Position numbers and translations under genes: made by a program. The notes under the pieces are model-generated. The model was not told the DNA's origin. It was given only the letters and a program-made list of their open reading frames with translations, and searched no databases. From contig JACKIH010000003.1 of NCBI GenBank assembly GCA_020638575.1, positions 101,001 through 165,000 on the forward strand: 64,000 nucleotides of DNA, in the 5' to 3' direction. This DNA is from Rhodospirillaceae bacterium (lineage in GTDB: Bacteria > Pseudomonadota > Alphaproteobacteria > DSM-16000 > Inquilinaceae). This document shows positions 1-9,600 of this stretch, one piece after another; position 1 is the stretch's first letter, and each line of letters starts with the position of its first letter.

Positions 1-813
1 GAACAGCAGGGCCTGGCCCTGCGCCTCGGCCTGCGCCTGGTGGGCGGGCTGGGGGAGGCGGCAGGCCGGGCGGTGGTGGCAGCCCGCACCGCCGGCGGCC
101 GCTTCGCCGAGGTGGCCGACCTGTGGCGCCGTTCCGGCCTGTCGGCCACCACCGTGTCGGCACTGGCGCGGGCCGATGCCTTCCGCTCCGTGGGGCTCGA
201 CCGCCGCCAGGCGTTGTGGGCGGTGGCGGCGCTGGGCGAACGGCCGCTGCCGCTGTTCGAAAGGGTGGGGGAAGCGGGGCCGGAACCGGCGGTCAGCCTG
301 CCGGAGATGTCGTTGGGCGAGCACATCGTGGAGGACTACGCCCACCTGACGCTGTCGCTGAAGGCCCACCCGGTCGCCCTGCTGCGCGCTGGGCTGACCG
401 CGTCCGGCTACCGGCCGGCGGGCGATCTGCGCGGCCTGCGCCACGGCCGGCGCGCGCGCGTGGCCGGGTTGGTATTGGTGCGCCAGCGCCCGGGCAGCGC
501 CAAGGGCGTCATCTTCATCACGCTGGAGGACGAAAGCGGCGTCGCCAATCTCGTGGTGCTGCCGCCGATGTTCGAGCGCTACCGTGCGAGCGTGCTCACC
601 GCCCGCTTGCTCGGCGCGTCGGGCACGGTGGAGCGGGTGGACGAGGTGATCCACCTGAAGGTGGACCGGCTGGACGACCTGTCGGATCGGCTGGGCGAGT
701 TGACCGCGCGGCCGAGCGAGCGCGATTTCGAGCGCTTCCTCGCCCGGGCCGACGAGGTGCGCCGGCCCACACCCGACAAGCGCGAACTGCAGAAGAGCCG
801 GAATTTCCGGTAG
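1..813 (+). CDS. dnaE2: Error-prone DNA polymerase DnaE2 (ImuC), C-terminal part
   Basis: The reading frame is open from the first base of the window, so the gene begins upstream and only the last 270 codons are seen. The visible part has the helix-hairpin-helix style segment near the start (GGLGEAAGR) and the C-terminal OB-fold segment (SLGEHIVEDYAHLTLSLKAHP, then GLVLVRQRPGSAKGVIFITLEDESG) typical of the DnaE2 branch of the PolIII alpha family. DnaE2 carries out SOS-induced translesion synthesis with ImuA and ImuB, whose genes would be expected just upstream, outside the window. The polymerase active site is not in the visible part. The RNFR-type C-terminal end fits DnaE2 rather than the replicative DnaE1. 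Confidence 0.88.
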   Translation, partial: EQQGLALRLGLRLVGGLGEAAGRAVVAARTAGGRFAEVADLWRRSGLSATTVSALARADAFRSVGLDRRQALWAVAALGERPLPLFERVGEAGPEPAVSLPEMSLGEHIVEDYAHLTLSLKAHPVALLRAGLTASGYRPAGDLRGLRHGRRARVAGLVLVRQRPGSAKGVIFITLEDESGVANLVVLPPMFERYRASVLTARLLGASGTVERVDEVIHLKVDRLDDLSDRLGELTARPSERDFERFLARADEVRRPTPDKRELQKSRNFR

Positions 814-942
814 GGCGGACGCGCTACCACCAAGGCCGCCCTGCTGGCGGAGGCGAGTATCTCAAGGACGGGCAGGAGATCCCCGCCTTCGCCGGGACGA
901 CGCCCGCGGTGCGCGGCAGATAGCGGGTGGCGGGACGACCGG

Positions 943-2850
943 CTACGCCCGCACCGCCCGGGTGTCCCAGCCCAGTGCTGCCAGCACCGTCGCCACGATG
1001 TCCCGCGCCGTCAGGCGCGCAAGCTCGTACTGCTTTTCCGGCTTGTCCTGGTCGATGAAGATGTCGGGCAGCACCATCGGACGGATCTTCAAACCCGCAT
1101 CCAACAGCCCGGCATGGGCCAGGTCGTGCAGCACGAAGGCGCCGAAGCCGCCCACCGAGCCTTCCTCGATGGTGATCATCACCTCATGCTCGCGGGCCAG
1201 CCGGCGCACCAGCTCGCAATCCAGCGGCTTGGCGAAGCGGGCATCCGCCACGGTGGTGGAAAGCCCGCGGGCGGCCAGCTCATCGGCCGCATCCAGCGCT
1301 TCGGTCAGGCGGGTGCCGTAGCTGAGCAGCGCCACCTTGGTGCCCTCGCGCAGCACCCGGCCCTTGCCGATTTCCAGCGGCACGCCGACCGTCGGCAGGT
1401 CGATGCCCACGCCTTCGCCACGCGGATAGCGGAAGGCGGACGGCCGGTCGTCGATGGCGGCGGCGGTGGCCACCATGTGCACCAATTCCGCCTCGTCGGC
1501 CGCGGCCATCAGCACGAACCCCGGCAGCATGCCGAGGAAGCCGATGTCGTAGGAGCCGGCATGGGTGCAGCCGTCCGCTCCCACCAGGCCGGCGCGGTCG
1601 ATGGCGAAGCGCACCGGCAGGCTCTGGATGGCGACGTCGTGCACCACCTGATCGTAGGCGCGCTGCAGGAAGGTGGAATAGATGGCGGTGAAGGGCTTGA
1701 AGCCTTCGCAGGCGAGCCCGGCGGCGAAGGTCACCGCGTGCTGTTCGGCGATGCCGACATCGAAGCAGCGGTCGGGCAGGGCATCCTGGAAGAGGTTGAG
1801 CCCGGTGCCCGCCGGCATGGCGGCGGTGACGGCGACGATCTTGTCGTCCTTCTGGGCCTCCGCCACCAGGGCCTGGGCGAACACCTTGGTGTAGGCGGGC
1901 GCGTTGGGCTTGGGCTTGGCTTGGGCGCCGGTGATCACGTCGAACTTGGAAACGCCGTGGTACTTGTCGGCGGCCTGTTCGGCCGGCGGATAGCCCTTGC
2001 CCTTCTGGGTGATGGCATGCACCAGGATCGGCCCATGCTCGGCGTCGCGCACGTTGGTCAGCACCGGCAGCAGGTGGTCCAGGTTGTGGCCGTCGACCGG
2101 GCCCACATAGAAGAAGCCCAGCTCCTCGAACAAGGTGCCGCCGGTCACCATGCCGCGGGCGTATTCTTCCGCCCGGCGGGCGGCGTTCTTCAAGGGCCGC
2201 GGGAACTTCTCCGACAGGTCCTTCATGACGTGGCGCAGCGACTGGTAGGTGCGCGAGGAGATGAGCCGGGACAGGTAGGCACTCATCGCCCCCACCGGCG
2301 GGGCGATCGACATGTCGTTGTCGTTGAGGATGACCACCAGGCGGCTGCCCATGGCGCCGGCGTTGTTCATCGCTTCGTAGGCCATGCCGGCGCTCATGGC
2401 GCCATCGCCGATGACGCAGACCACGCGGTTCTGCTCGCCCTTCAGGTCGCGCGCCACGGCCATGCCGAGGCCGGCGGAGATCGAGGTGGAGCTGTGGGCC
2501 GCACCGAAGGGGTCGTAAGTGCTTTCCGCCCGCTTGGTGAAGCCGCTGAGGCCGCCGCCCTGGCGCAGCGTGCGGATCCGGTCGCGCCGCTCGGTCAGGA
2601 TCTTGTGGGGATAGCACTGGTGGCCGACATCCCAGATCAGGCGGTCGTCCGGCGTCTCGAACACGTAGTGGAGCGCCACCGTCAGTTCGACCACGCCCAG
2701 CCCGGCACCGAGATGACCGCCCGTCACCGAAACCGCGCTCACCGTTTCGGTGCGCAGCTCGTCGGCAAGCTGTCGGAGCTGGTTGGTATCGAGGTCGCGA
2801 AGGGCGGCGGGCGAGGGGATCGTGTCGAGGAGGGGCGTTTCGCTGCTCAT
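943..2850 (-). CDS. dxs: 1-deoxy-D-xylulose-5-phosphate synthase
   Basis: Condenses pyruvate and glyceraldehyde 3-phosphate to DXP using thiamine diphosphate, the first step of the non-mevalonate isoprenoid pathway. The thiamine-binding motif is GDGAMSAGMAYEAMNNAG with NDNDMSI after it, and the transketolase middle and C-terminal domains follow (GLACEGFKPFTAIYSTFLQRAYDQ; EEGSVGGFG). Length of 635 residues fits the family. I chose the ATG at 2850 (MSSETPLLD) because family members start with a similar TPLLD segment. An ATG at 2862 with GGAG four bases upstream is an alternative, and the frame is open to 2925. It lies downstream of ispA and xseB on the same strand, a common alphaproteobacterial arrangement. 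Confidence 0.95.
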   Translation of the reverse strand: MSSETPLLDTIPSPAALRDLDTNQLRQLADELRTETVSAVSVTGGHLGAGLGVVELTVALHYVFETPDDRLIWDVGHQCYPHKILTERRDRIRTLRQGGGLSGFTKRAESTYDPFGAAHSSTSISAGLGMAVARDLKGEQNRVVCVIGDGAMSAGMAYEAMNNAGAMGSRLVVILNDNDMSIAPPVGAMSAYLSRLISSRTYQSLRHVMKDLSEKFPRPLKNAARRAEEYARGMVTGGTLFEELGFFYVGPVDGHNLDHLLPVLTNVRDAEHGPILVHAITQKGKGYPPAEQAADKYHGVSKFDVITGAQAKPKPNAPAYTKVFAQALVAEAQKDDKIVAVTAAMPAGTGLNLFQDALPDRCFDVGIAEQHAVTFAAGLACEGFKPFTAIYSTFLQRAYDQVVHDVAIQSLPVRFAIDRAGLVGADGCTHAGSYDIGFLGMLPGFVLMAAADEAELVHMVATAAAIDDRPSAFRYPRGEGVGIDLPTVGVPLEIGKGRVLREGTKVALLSYGTRLTEALDAADELAARGLSTTVADARFAKPLDCELVRRLAREHEVMITIEEGSVGGFGAFVLHDLAHAGLLDAGLKIRPMVLPDIFIDQDKPEKQYELARLTARDIVATVLAALGWDTRAVRA

Positions 2851-3074
2851 AGCTCGGATCATTGGCTCCGCGGGGTTGGGCAGCGGCGCCGGAGGTCGTC
2901 GTCCGGGACGTCGGCTTTCCGCCACTGCGCCATAGCTAGACGAAGCATGCGGCTGGCGGGGGCGTCAAGCGCGTTGCGGTGCCGCAACCGGACCTCACGC
3001 GCGATTGACCCTGGGAAAACCGGCGATTGGCGTTGCGGCGCAACAGGCTGGTTCCGTCAAAACACAAATAAGTT

Positions 3075-3968
3075 CTAGGCGCGCCGCGCGACCACGAAGG
3101 TGGCCACCGCGCGCAGGGGATCGGCCCGCTTGTCGAAGATCTCCAGATGGCGGATCGCCTGGTCGGCCAGCAGGTGGGCCTGCTCGCGGGCCCGCTCCTC
3201 GCCGAGGATCGACACGAAGGTCGCCTTGCCGGCGGCGGCGTCCTTGCCCACCGCCTTGCCCAGATCTTCCTCCCGCCCCGTCACGTCCAGCAGGTCGTCG
3301 GCGATCTGGAAGGCCAGCCCCATGTCGTGGGCGTAGCCGCGCAGCGCGTTGCGCCGGCTGGGATCGGACTTGCCGAGGATGGCCCCGGCCTCGCAGGAAA
3401 AGGCAAACAGCTCGCCCGTCTTCAGGCGCTGCAGGCGGGTCACCGCGCCGATGTCGAACTCCTCCTCCTCGGCCAGCATGTCGAGCATCTGGCCGCCCAC
3501 CATGCCGGCGGCCCCGGCCGCCTTGGCAAGGGCGGTCGCCAGCGAGACGCGGACCTGCGGATCCTCGTGGGTGTCGGGGTCGGCGACGATCTCGAAGGCG
3601 AGCGTCAGCAGCGCGTCGCCGGCCAGGATGGCGGTGGCGTCGTCGTAGGCTTTGTGCACGGTGGGACGGCCGCGGCGGAAATCGTCGTCGTCCATGGCCG
3701 GCAGGTCGTCGTGCACCAGCGAGTAGCAGTGCACGCATTCGATGGCCGCCGCCACCCGCAGGGCATGGTGGGTGCCGACGCCGAACAGCCCGGAACTGGC
3801 CATCACCAGATAGGGCCGCAGGCGCTTGCCGCCGCCCAGGCAGGCATAGCGCATGGCCTCGAACAGCCGGCTTTCGGTGCCGCGGATGCCGGGCAGCAGG
3901 CGCTCCAGCATGCGTTCCACCTCTTGGCCCGTCTCCGCCATGTGGCGGCCCAGGTCGAACCCGTTCAT
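3075..3968 (-). CDS. ispA: Farnesyl diphosphate synthase (polyprenyl synthetase)
   Basis: Makes short-chain prenyl diphosphates from IPP and DMAPP. The protein of 297 residues has GGKRLRP, the first aspartate-rich motif in LVHDDLPAMDDDDFRRG and the second in QIADDLLDVTG, in the order expected for trans-prenyl synthases. Resemblance around DDLPAMDDDD is close to E. coli IspA, so farnesyl diphosphate is the likely product; geranylgeranyl diphosphate cannot be excluded. Its ATG overlaps the xseB stop by ATGA, suggesting coupled translation. A gap of about 220 bases separates it from dxs downstream. Confidence 0.93.
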   Translation of the reverse strand: MNGFDLGRHMAETGQEVERMLERLLPGIRGTESRLFEAMRYACLGGGKRLRPYLVMASSGLFGVGTHHALRVAAAIECVHCYSLVHDDLPAMDDDDFRRGRPTVHKAYDDATAILAGDALLTLAFEIVADPDTHEDPQVRVSLATALAKAAGAAGMVGGQMLDMLAEEEEFDIGAVTRLQRLKTGELFAFSCEAGAILGKSDPSRRNALRGYAHDMGLAFQIADDLLDVTGREEDLGKAVGKDAAAGKATFVSILGEERAREQAHLLADQAIRHLEIFDKRADPLRAVATFVVARRA

Positions 3969-4210
3969 GACGGCTCCGCAGGCGTGGCGGTCAGCGAGCC
4001 CTCGGCATCGCGCATGATCTTGTCAACCTTCATGCGCGCATCCTGCAGCTTGGCTTCGCAATGGGCGCGCAGCTTGGCACCGCGCTCGAACGCCGAGATG
4101 GCGCCGTCCAGGTCGTCTTCGCCCGCTTCCAGCCGGCGCACGATCTGCTCCAGCTCGGCGATCGCCTGCTCAAACGACAAGGTGGTGATCTCCGGGTCGC
4201 GCTCGCTCAT
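3965..4210 (-). CDS. xseB: Exodeoxyribonuclease VII small subunit
   Basis: An 81-residue protein with the XseB signature: SFEQAIAELEQIVRRLEAGE near the start, followed by a helical segment with FERGAKLRAHCEAKLQ. It is the small subunit of exonuclease VII, which degrades single-stranded DNA in both directions. The large subunit gene xseA is not in the window. It lies 54 bases after the histone-deacetylase-like gene and overlaps ispA, which is the usual alphaproteobacterial order. Confidence 0.92.
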   Translation of the reverse strand: MSERDPEITTLSFEQAIAELEQIVRRLEAGEDDLDGAISAFERGAKLRAHCEAKLQDARMKVDKIMRDAEGSLTATPAEPS

Positions 4211-4264
4211 CGGGTCTCCGCACGTGGGGGCTCCGCAAGTGGGTCGGGCCGGCGGGGGCCGGTC

Positions 4265-5194
4265 TCAGACCACCATCAGCTCATGGACATGGGCCGCACA
4301 GCTCGATGCCAATGCGCGGAGATTGTAGCCACCCTCAAGCACGGAGACCATGCGGGCCTGGCAGACATCGACCGCCACTTCGCCCAGCCGGCGGGTCGCC
4401 CAGACAAAGTCGTCCTCGGTGAAATGCAGGCCCGCCAGCGGATCGCGGCTGTGGGCATCGAACCCGGCGGAGATGAGGATCAGTTCCGGTTCGAACTTGC
4501 GCAGCGCCGGCAGGATCTTGTCGGACATGGCGTAGCGGAATTCCGGCGAGCCGGAATTGGCCGCCAGCGGCACGTTGACGATGTTGTTGGCCGACCCGGT
4601 TTCCGCCGGCGCCCCGGTGCCGGGGTAGAGCGGCCACTGGTGGGTGGAGCAGTACATCAGCTTCGGGTGGTTCCAGAAGATGTCCTGGGTGCCGTTGCCG
4701 TGGTGCACGTCGAAATCGACCACGGCCACCCGCTCGATGTCGTGCACCGCCTGGGCGTGCAGCGCGCCCACCGCCACGTTGTTGAACAGGCAGAAGCCCA
4801 TGGCCCGGCCGATTTCCGCATGGTGACCGGGTGGCCGCACCGCACAGAAGGCGTTGCGCCCTTCGCCCTTGAACACCGCATCGATGGCCGCGCACACGGC
4901 CCCGGCGGCACGCAGCGCGGCTTCGCCGCTGCCCGGCGACAGCACGGTATCGGCGTCGAGGTCTGCGTATCCGTGGTCCGGGACCTCCCCCAGAACCTGG
5001 TCCACATAGGCCCGCGGATGGGCGCGCACGAGCTGCTCGATCGTCGCCAGGGGGGCTTCCCGCCGGTCGAGGAACATGAAGGCCTCACCGTTCAACGCCG
5101 CCAGGACCGCGCGCAGGCGGTCCGGCGATTCCGGGTGGCCGAGCCCGGTGTCGTGATCCAGGCAGGCGGGGTGGGTAAAGAGGAGGGTGTTCAT
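4265..5194 (-). CDS. Histone deacetylase family protein (acetylpolyamine/acetoin-utilisation type)
   Basis: A zinc-dependent deacetylase of the arginase/HDAC fold, 309 residues. The signature segments are RPPGHHAEIG (residues 120-129, tandem active-site histidines), VVDFDVHHGNGTQ (158-170, zinc ligands) and SAGFDAHSRDPLAGL, plus EGGYN near the end. Bacterial members act on acetylated polyamines or other small amides and rarely on proteins; the substrate cannot be read from the sequence. It heads the xseB-ispA-dxs run, as in many alphaproteobacteria. The ATG at 5194 has AGGAGGGTG on the opposite strand only, so the ribosome binding site is weak. Confidence 0.9.
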   Translation of the reverse strand: MNTLLFTHPACLDHDTGLGHPESPDRLRAVLAALNGEAFMFLDRREAPLATIEQLVRAHPRAYVDQVLGEVPDHGYADLDADTVLSPGSGEAALRAAGAVCAAIDAVFKGEGRNAFCAVRPPGHHAEIGRAMGFCLFNNVAVGALHAQAVHDIERVAVVDFDVHHGNGTQDIFWNHPKLMYCSTHQWPLYPGTGAPAETGSANNIVNVPLAANSGSPEFRYAMSDKILPALRKFEPELILISAGFDAHSRDPLAGLHFTEDDFVWATRRLGEVAVDVCQARMVSVLEGGYNLRALASSCAAHVHELMVV

Positions 5195-5590
5195 GCACGC
5201 GGACGGGTCAGGGGGATCGCTTCGGTTGAAATGCTAGCACTGGGAGGACGCCGGCAGAACCCCTGAGCGATGTCACCCTGGTAGGCACCTGCCGCTTTGT
5301 TGTTCCGCCGGCCGCAAACCACCCTTGCGTCGGCGTGCCGTGGCAGGGTCCGGCGACTTTGCGACGGCTAGTGTGGTGGATCGGAAGTCCGTACGATCAA
5401 GAGGCCAGAGCGGAAACGAACTCCCAATCCGAAAACCACACGAGAGTCATAAATTTTCTAGCGTTCCTATGATTCCGAAGGTCGCTCGGGACCTGGTCTT
5501 GAGATCTTGCGAACTGCGGAATCGGAACACTAGACGGTGAAGGGAATCGTATCAGATCTGTCTCGGCGATCGGCAACGGAGGGTCCCCGT
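5195..5590. other. Intergenic region with divergent promoters and repeat copy A
   Basis: This stretch separates the minus-strand HDAC-like gene from the plus-strand efflux operon, so it must carry both promoters. Bases 5195-5367 are unremarkable GC-rich sequence. Bases 5368-5533 are copy A of a dispersed two-hairpin repeat, annotated separately. Bases 5534-5590 form the leader of the efflux operon, with GGAGGG at 5578-5583 ahead of the ATG at 5591. Confidence 0.6.
5368..5533 (+). repeat. Two-hairpin dispersed repeat, copy A
   Basis: The element has perfect 7-bp terminal inverted repeats, CTAGTGT at 5368-5374 and ACACTAG at 5527-5533. Inside are two imperfect hairpins: GTGTGGT (5371-5377) pairs with ACCACAC (5435-5441), and the segment at 5464-5477 pairs with 5517-5527. 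It matches the reverse complement of 38475-38640 along most of its length, sharing for example GTGTGGTGGATC, ACCACACGAGAGTC and TGCGAACTGCGGA in the same order. It has no coding sense and looks like a small non-autonomous mobile or palindromic repeat. Its arms are more decayed than those of copy B. Confidence 0.8.
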
Positions 5591-6676
5591 ATGCGTCTCC
5601 TGGCGGCAGTGGCATGGCTGGTGCTCAGTGCAGCCACGGCCCATGGGCAGACCGACCAGGGCGCCCTGGTGGACGTGGACGCCGTGCGCCTGGAGCCGAT
5701 GACCCAGACGCAGAGCGTCGTCGGGCAGTTCGTGGCCATGCAGTCCAGTGTCGTGGCCGCCCGCGTCGACGGGCCGGTTCTCAACGTGTCGGTCACCGTC
5801 GGGGACTCGGTGGCAGCGGGCGACCTGCTGGCCGAGCTTGACACCGATCGGTTGCAGGCGGCCCTCGACCTGGCGACGGCGACGTTGGATGAGCAGCGCG
5901 CCCGCGTGGAGTCCGCCACCGCCACCGAGGCGCTGTTCGCCCAGGATGTGGCGCGCATCGAGCGGCTGCGCGGCAGTGCCGCCTTCAACCAGGCGCGCCT
6001 CGACGACGCCATCGCCGAGCGCAGCCGCGCGGTCGGCGAACTGGCCGAGGCGGTGGCCGGCGTTCACCGGGCGGAGGTGGCGCGCGACCTGGCCGCGCTG
6101 GAGGTGGCCTACAGCGAAATCCGCGCGCCCTTTCCCGGCGTGATCAGTACCCGCGAGGTCGATGTCGGGGAATATGTCCGCATCGGCGATCCCATCGTCA
6201 CCCTGGTGAACCACCATGACCTGGAGATCGAAGCGGCGGTGCCGGCCGCCTCGGTGGGCGGGCTCAGCATCGGCCGCCAGGTGCTGGTACGGGTCACCGC
6301 CAGCCTCAGCGTGTCCGCCGAGGTGCGCGCCGTGGTGCCGGTGGAAGATCCGCTGACGCGTACCCGCATCGTGCGCCTGACCCCCGACCTCGACTACGAG
6401 ACGGCCGGCGTGGCGGCCCGCCAGAGTGCGGTGGTCGAAGTCCCGGTGGAAGCCGAGGTCGACGTCGTCACGGTGGACAAGGACGCGGTGCTGAGCGGCC
6501 CGCAGGGGCGCCTCGTCTTCGTGGTGGACGACGGCGTCGCCCAGCCCCGGCCGGTCGAGATCGGTGCCTCGCTGGGCAACCGCTTCGAGGTGCTGGGCGG
6601 GCTGGAGCCGGGCGAACTGGTGGTGGTACGCGGCAACGAGGGCTTGCGGCCGGGCCAGTTGGTGGCGATCCGATGA
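5591..6676 (+). CDS. RND efflux system periplasmic adaptor (HlyD/AcrA family)
   Basis: Membrane fusion protein that links an inner-membrane RND pump to an outer-membrane channel. I chose ATG 5591 because MRLLAAVAWLVLSAATAHG is a good signal peptide and GGAGGG lies eight bases upstream; the frame is open to 5537. The protein has the lipoyl/barrel-sandwich halves (VVAARVDGPVLNVSVTVGDSV and YSEIRAPFPGVISTREVDVGEYV), an alpha-helical hairpin between them, and a beta-barrel domain. The stop overlaps the pump gene by ATGA. No outer-membrane factor gene is adjacent, so it must use one encoded elsewhere. Confidence 0.9.
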   Translation: MRLLAAVAWLVLSAATAHGQTDQGALVDVDAVRLEPMTQTQSVVGQFVAMQSSVVAARVDGPVLNVSVTVGDSVAAGDLLAELDTDRLQAALDLATATLDEQRARVESATATEALFAQDVARIERLRGSAAFNQARLDDAIAERSRAVGELAEAVAGVHRAEVARDLAALEVAYSEIRAPFPGVISTREVDVGEYVRIGDPIVTLVNHHDLEIEAAVPAASVGGLSIGRQVLVRVTASLSVSAEVRAVVPVEDPLTRTRIVRLTPDLDYETAGVAARQSAVVEVPVEAEVDVVTVDKDAVLSGPQGRLVFVVDDGVAQPRPVEIGASLGNRFEVLGGLEPGELVVVRGNEGLRPGQLVAIR

Positions 6677-9600
6677 ACCTGATCGGCCTGTCCATCCACC
6701 GCCCCATCGCCGTGATCGCGGCGGTGCTCATGGTGGTCATGTTCGGCTACGTCTCCTTGCAGACGATCCCGATCCAGCTCACGCCCGACGTCAACCGCCC
6801 GGTCATCCAGATTACCACATCCTGGCCCGGTGCCGCGCCGGCGGAGGTGGAGCGCGAGATCCTCAACCGCCAGGAAGAGGTGCTGCGGGGCCTGGAGGGC
6901 GTGGAAGAGATCGTCGGCGAAGCGAGCCGCGGCGAGGCGCAGATCACGCTTACCTTCGCCATCTCCACCAACATGGACCGGGCGCTGCTGCTGACCGCCA
7001 ACCGCCTGGACCGCGTGAACGGCTACCCCGACGAGGCCGACGAGCCGACCATCCGCACCGCCGACGCCAACGATAGCGCCATCGCCTGGTTCGCGCTGAC
7101 GCGCCTGCCCGGCGTCGAGGATCCCATCGAGAGCTTCGGGCCGTTCGTGGAAGACTATATCGAAGCCCGCCTGGAGCGCGTGCCGGGGGTGGCCGAGGTC
7201 AACGTCTACGGCGGCTCGGACCGGGAGATGCAGGTGATCGTCGAGCCGGAACTGATGGCCCGCTACCGGCTCACCGTACCGGAGGTGGTGACGGCCCTGC
7301 GCGCCGCCAACGTTTCGCTGACCGCCGGCGACGTGGACGAGGGCAAGCGCCGCTACACCGTGCGCACCGATGGCGAGTTCACCTCGCCCGACCAGGTGCG
7401 CGCGGTCTTGATCCGCACGCTGGAGGATCCCGACACCGGCACCATCAGCCGTGTCACCGCGGGCGACATCGCCCAGGTGCAGTTTGCCTTCCAGGAGCCC
7501 GGTGCCCGCATCCGCCACATGGGCGAGCCGGCCCTGGTGCTGAACGCCCTGCGCGAGACCGGGGCCAACGTGATCGAGGTGATGGAAGGCATCCAGGGGG
7601 CGGTGGCGGAACTGAACCGCGGCTTCATCCCCGACCACGGGCTGCGCATCGAGCAGGTCTACGACGACACCGTCTACATCAACTCCGCAGTCGATCTGGT
7701 GCAGTCCAACATCATCGTCGGCGGCACCTTGGCGGCCCTGGTGCTGATGGTTTTCCTGCGCTCGTGGCGGGCGACACTGGTGGTGTCGCTGGCGATTCCG
7801 GTGTCGGTGGTGGGCTCCTTCGTTGCCATGGCGGCCCTGGGCCGCTCCATCAACGTGATCTCGCTGGCCGGGCTGGCCTTCGCCGTGGGCATGGTGGTGG
7901 ATGCCGCCATCGTGGTGCTGGAGAACATCTTCCGGCTGCGCCAGGCCGGCATGTCCGCGCCGCGGGCCGCCTACGAGGGCGCGCGCCAGGTGTGGGGGGC
8001 GGTGCTGGTGTCCGCCCTTACCACGGTGATGGTGTTCATCCCCATCCTCACCATGAACTTGGTGGTGGGCCAGCTCTTCCGCGACATCGCGGTGGCGATC
8101 TCGGTGTCCGTGCTGCTGTCCCTGGTGGTGGCGATCACCGTCATCCCGGCCCTGGCGGCCCGGCTGCTCAGCCGCGAGAAGGTGGGCGACGAGGCCAAGA
8201 CGGTGCGCCTGCCTGGGATCGATGCGTTCGGGCGCGGCTTCGTGGCCGGCGTGCGGGCGCTCACCCACCGCATCGTCCACAGCCGCAGCCTGGCGCTCGG
8301 CACGGTGGCGGCGACGGCGGGCATCGCCATGCTGGTGGCCTATGTGCTGCTGCCGCAGCTTGAATACCTGCCGTCGGGCAACCGCAACTTCGTGTTCGGC
8401 CGCATCCTGCCGCCGCCGGGCTACAACCTGGCCGCTAGCGTGGAGATCGCCGAGGCGGTGGAAGATGCCGTGCGCGACCACTGGGTGGATCGCAACGGCG
8501 AAGGCCGGGAGCCGCTGGAGCCGGTGATGAGCCGCTTCTTCTTCGTCGCCCGGCCCAACTCCAACTTCGTCGGGGCCGCTGCGCTGGATCCCGACGAGGC
8601 TGGCGCGCTGATCCCCATCCTCAGCGAACCGATCTTCGCCGAGCCCGGCACCGTGGGCTTCATGGGCCAGGCGTCGCTGTTCGGCCGCGGCGTCGGCGGC
8701 GCGCGCTCCATCGATCTCGACATCTCCGGTCCCGACCTGGAAAGCCTGTTCGCCGTGGCCCGCGACGCCGCAGGGCTGGTGGCGCAGGCTCTGCCGCGCG
8801 AGGAAGGCCATCAGGTGCGCCCGCTGCCGGCCTTGACGCTGGGGGCACCGGAGGTGCGGGTGGTGCCGGATCCGCTGCGGCTCGCCGACAACGGAGTGAC
8901 CGCCGCCACCCTGGGCACCACCGTCGATGCCTTCAACGACGGCCTGCGGGTGGCGGAAATCACGGTGGGCGGCGAGCGCATCGACCTTACCCTCATGGGC
9001 CCGCTGGACATGATCGGCGAGACCCAGGGCATCGGCGCCATTCCCGTGGTGAACGGGGCGGGCCGGATCATCCCGGTCGATTCGCTGGCCGATGTGGAGG
9101 TGACGTCGGGGCCTACGGAAATCCGCCATTCGGAGCGCGAGCGGACGGTGACGCTGCGCATCCTGCCGGGGCCGGGGCTGCCGCTGCAGGCGGCCCTCGA
9201 CGCCGTGGAGGACCAGGTGATCGCCCCCCTGGAGGCGGACGGCCTGCCGGGCGGGGTGGTGCTGGGCGTCTCCGGTACGGCCGACCAGCTCGAACGCACC
9301 TGGAACCACATGGTGCTCGACCTGCTGCTGGCACTGGTCATCGTCTATCTGGTGATGGCGGTGCTGTTCGAGAGCTTCACCTACCCGCTGATCATCATGA
9401 TCTCCGTACCGGTGGCGGCGGCGGGCGGCGTGCTCGGCCTGTGGATCCTCAACCTGGTCTACGAGCAGCCGCTCGATATGCTGACGCTGCTGGGCTTCGT
9501 TATCCTCATCGGCATTGTCGTCAACAACGCCATCTTGCTGGTGCACCAGAGCCTCTACCACTTCCGCACCGACCGGATGACGGTGCAGCAGGCGATCGCC

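Noticed and set aside
5397..5615. Small minus-strand frame inside repeat copy A, with a related frame in copy B
   Set aside because: The similarity of the two predicted peptides comes from the repeat itself; neither has a ribosome binding site or protein-like features.
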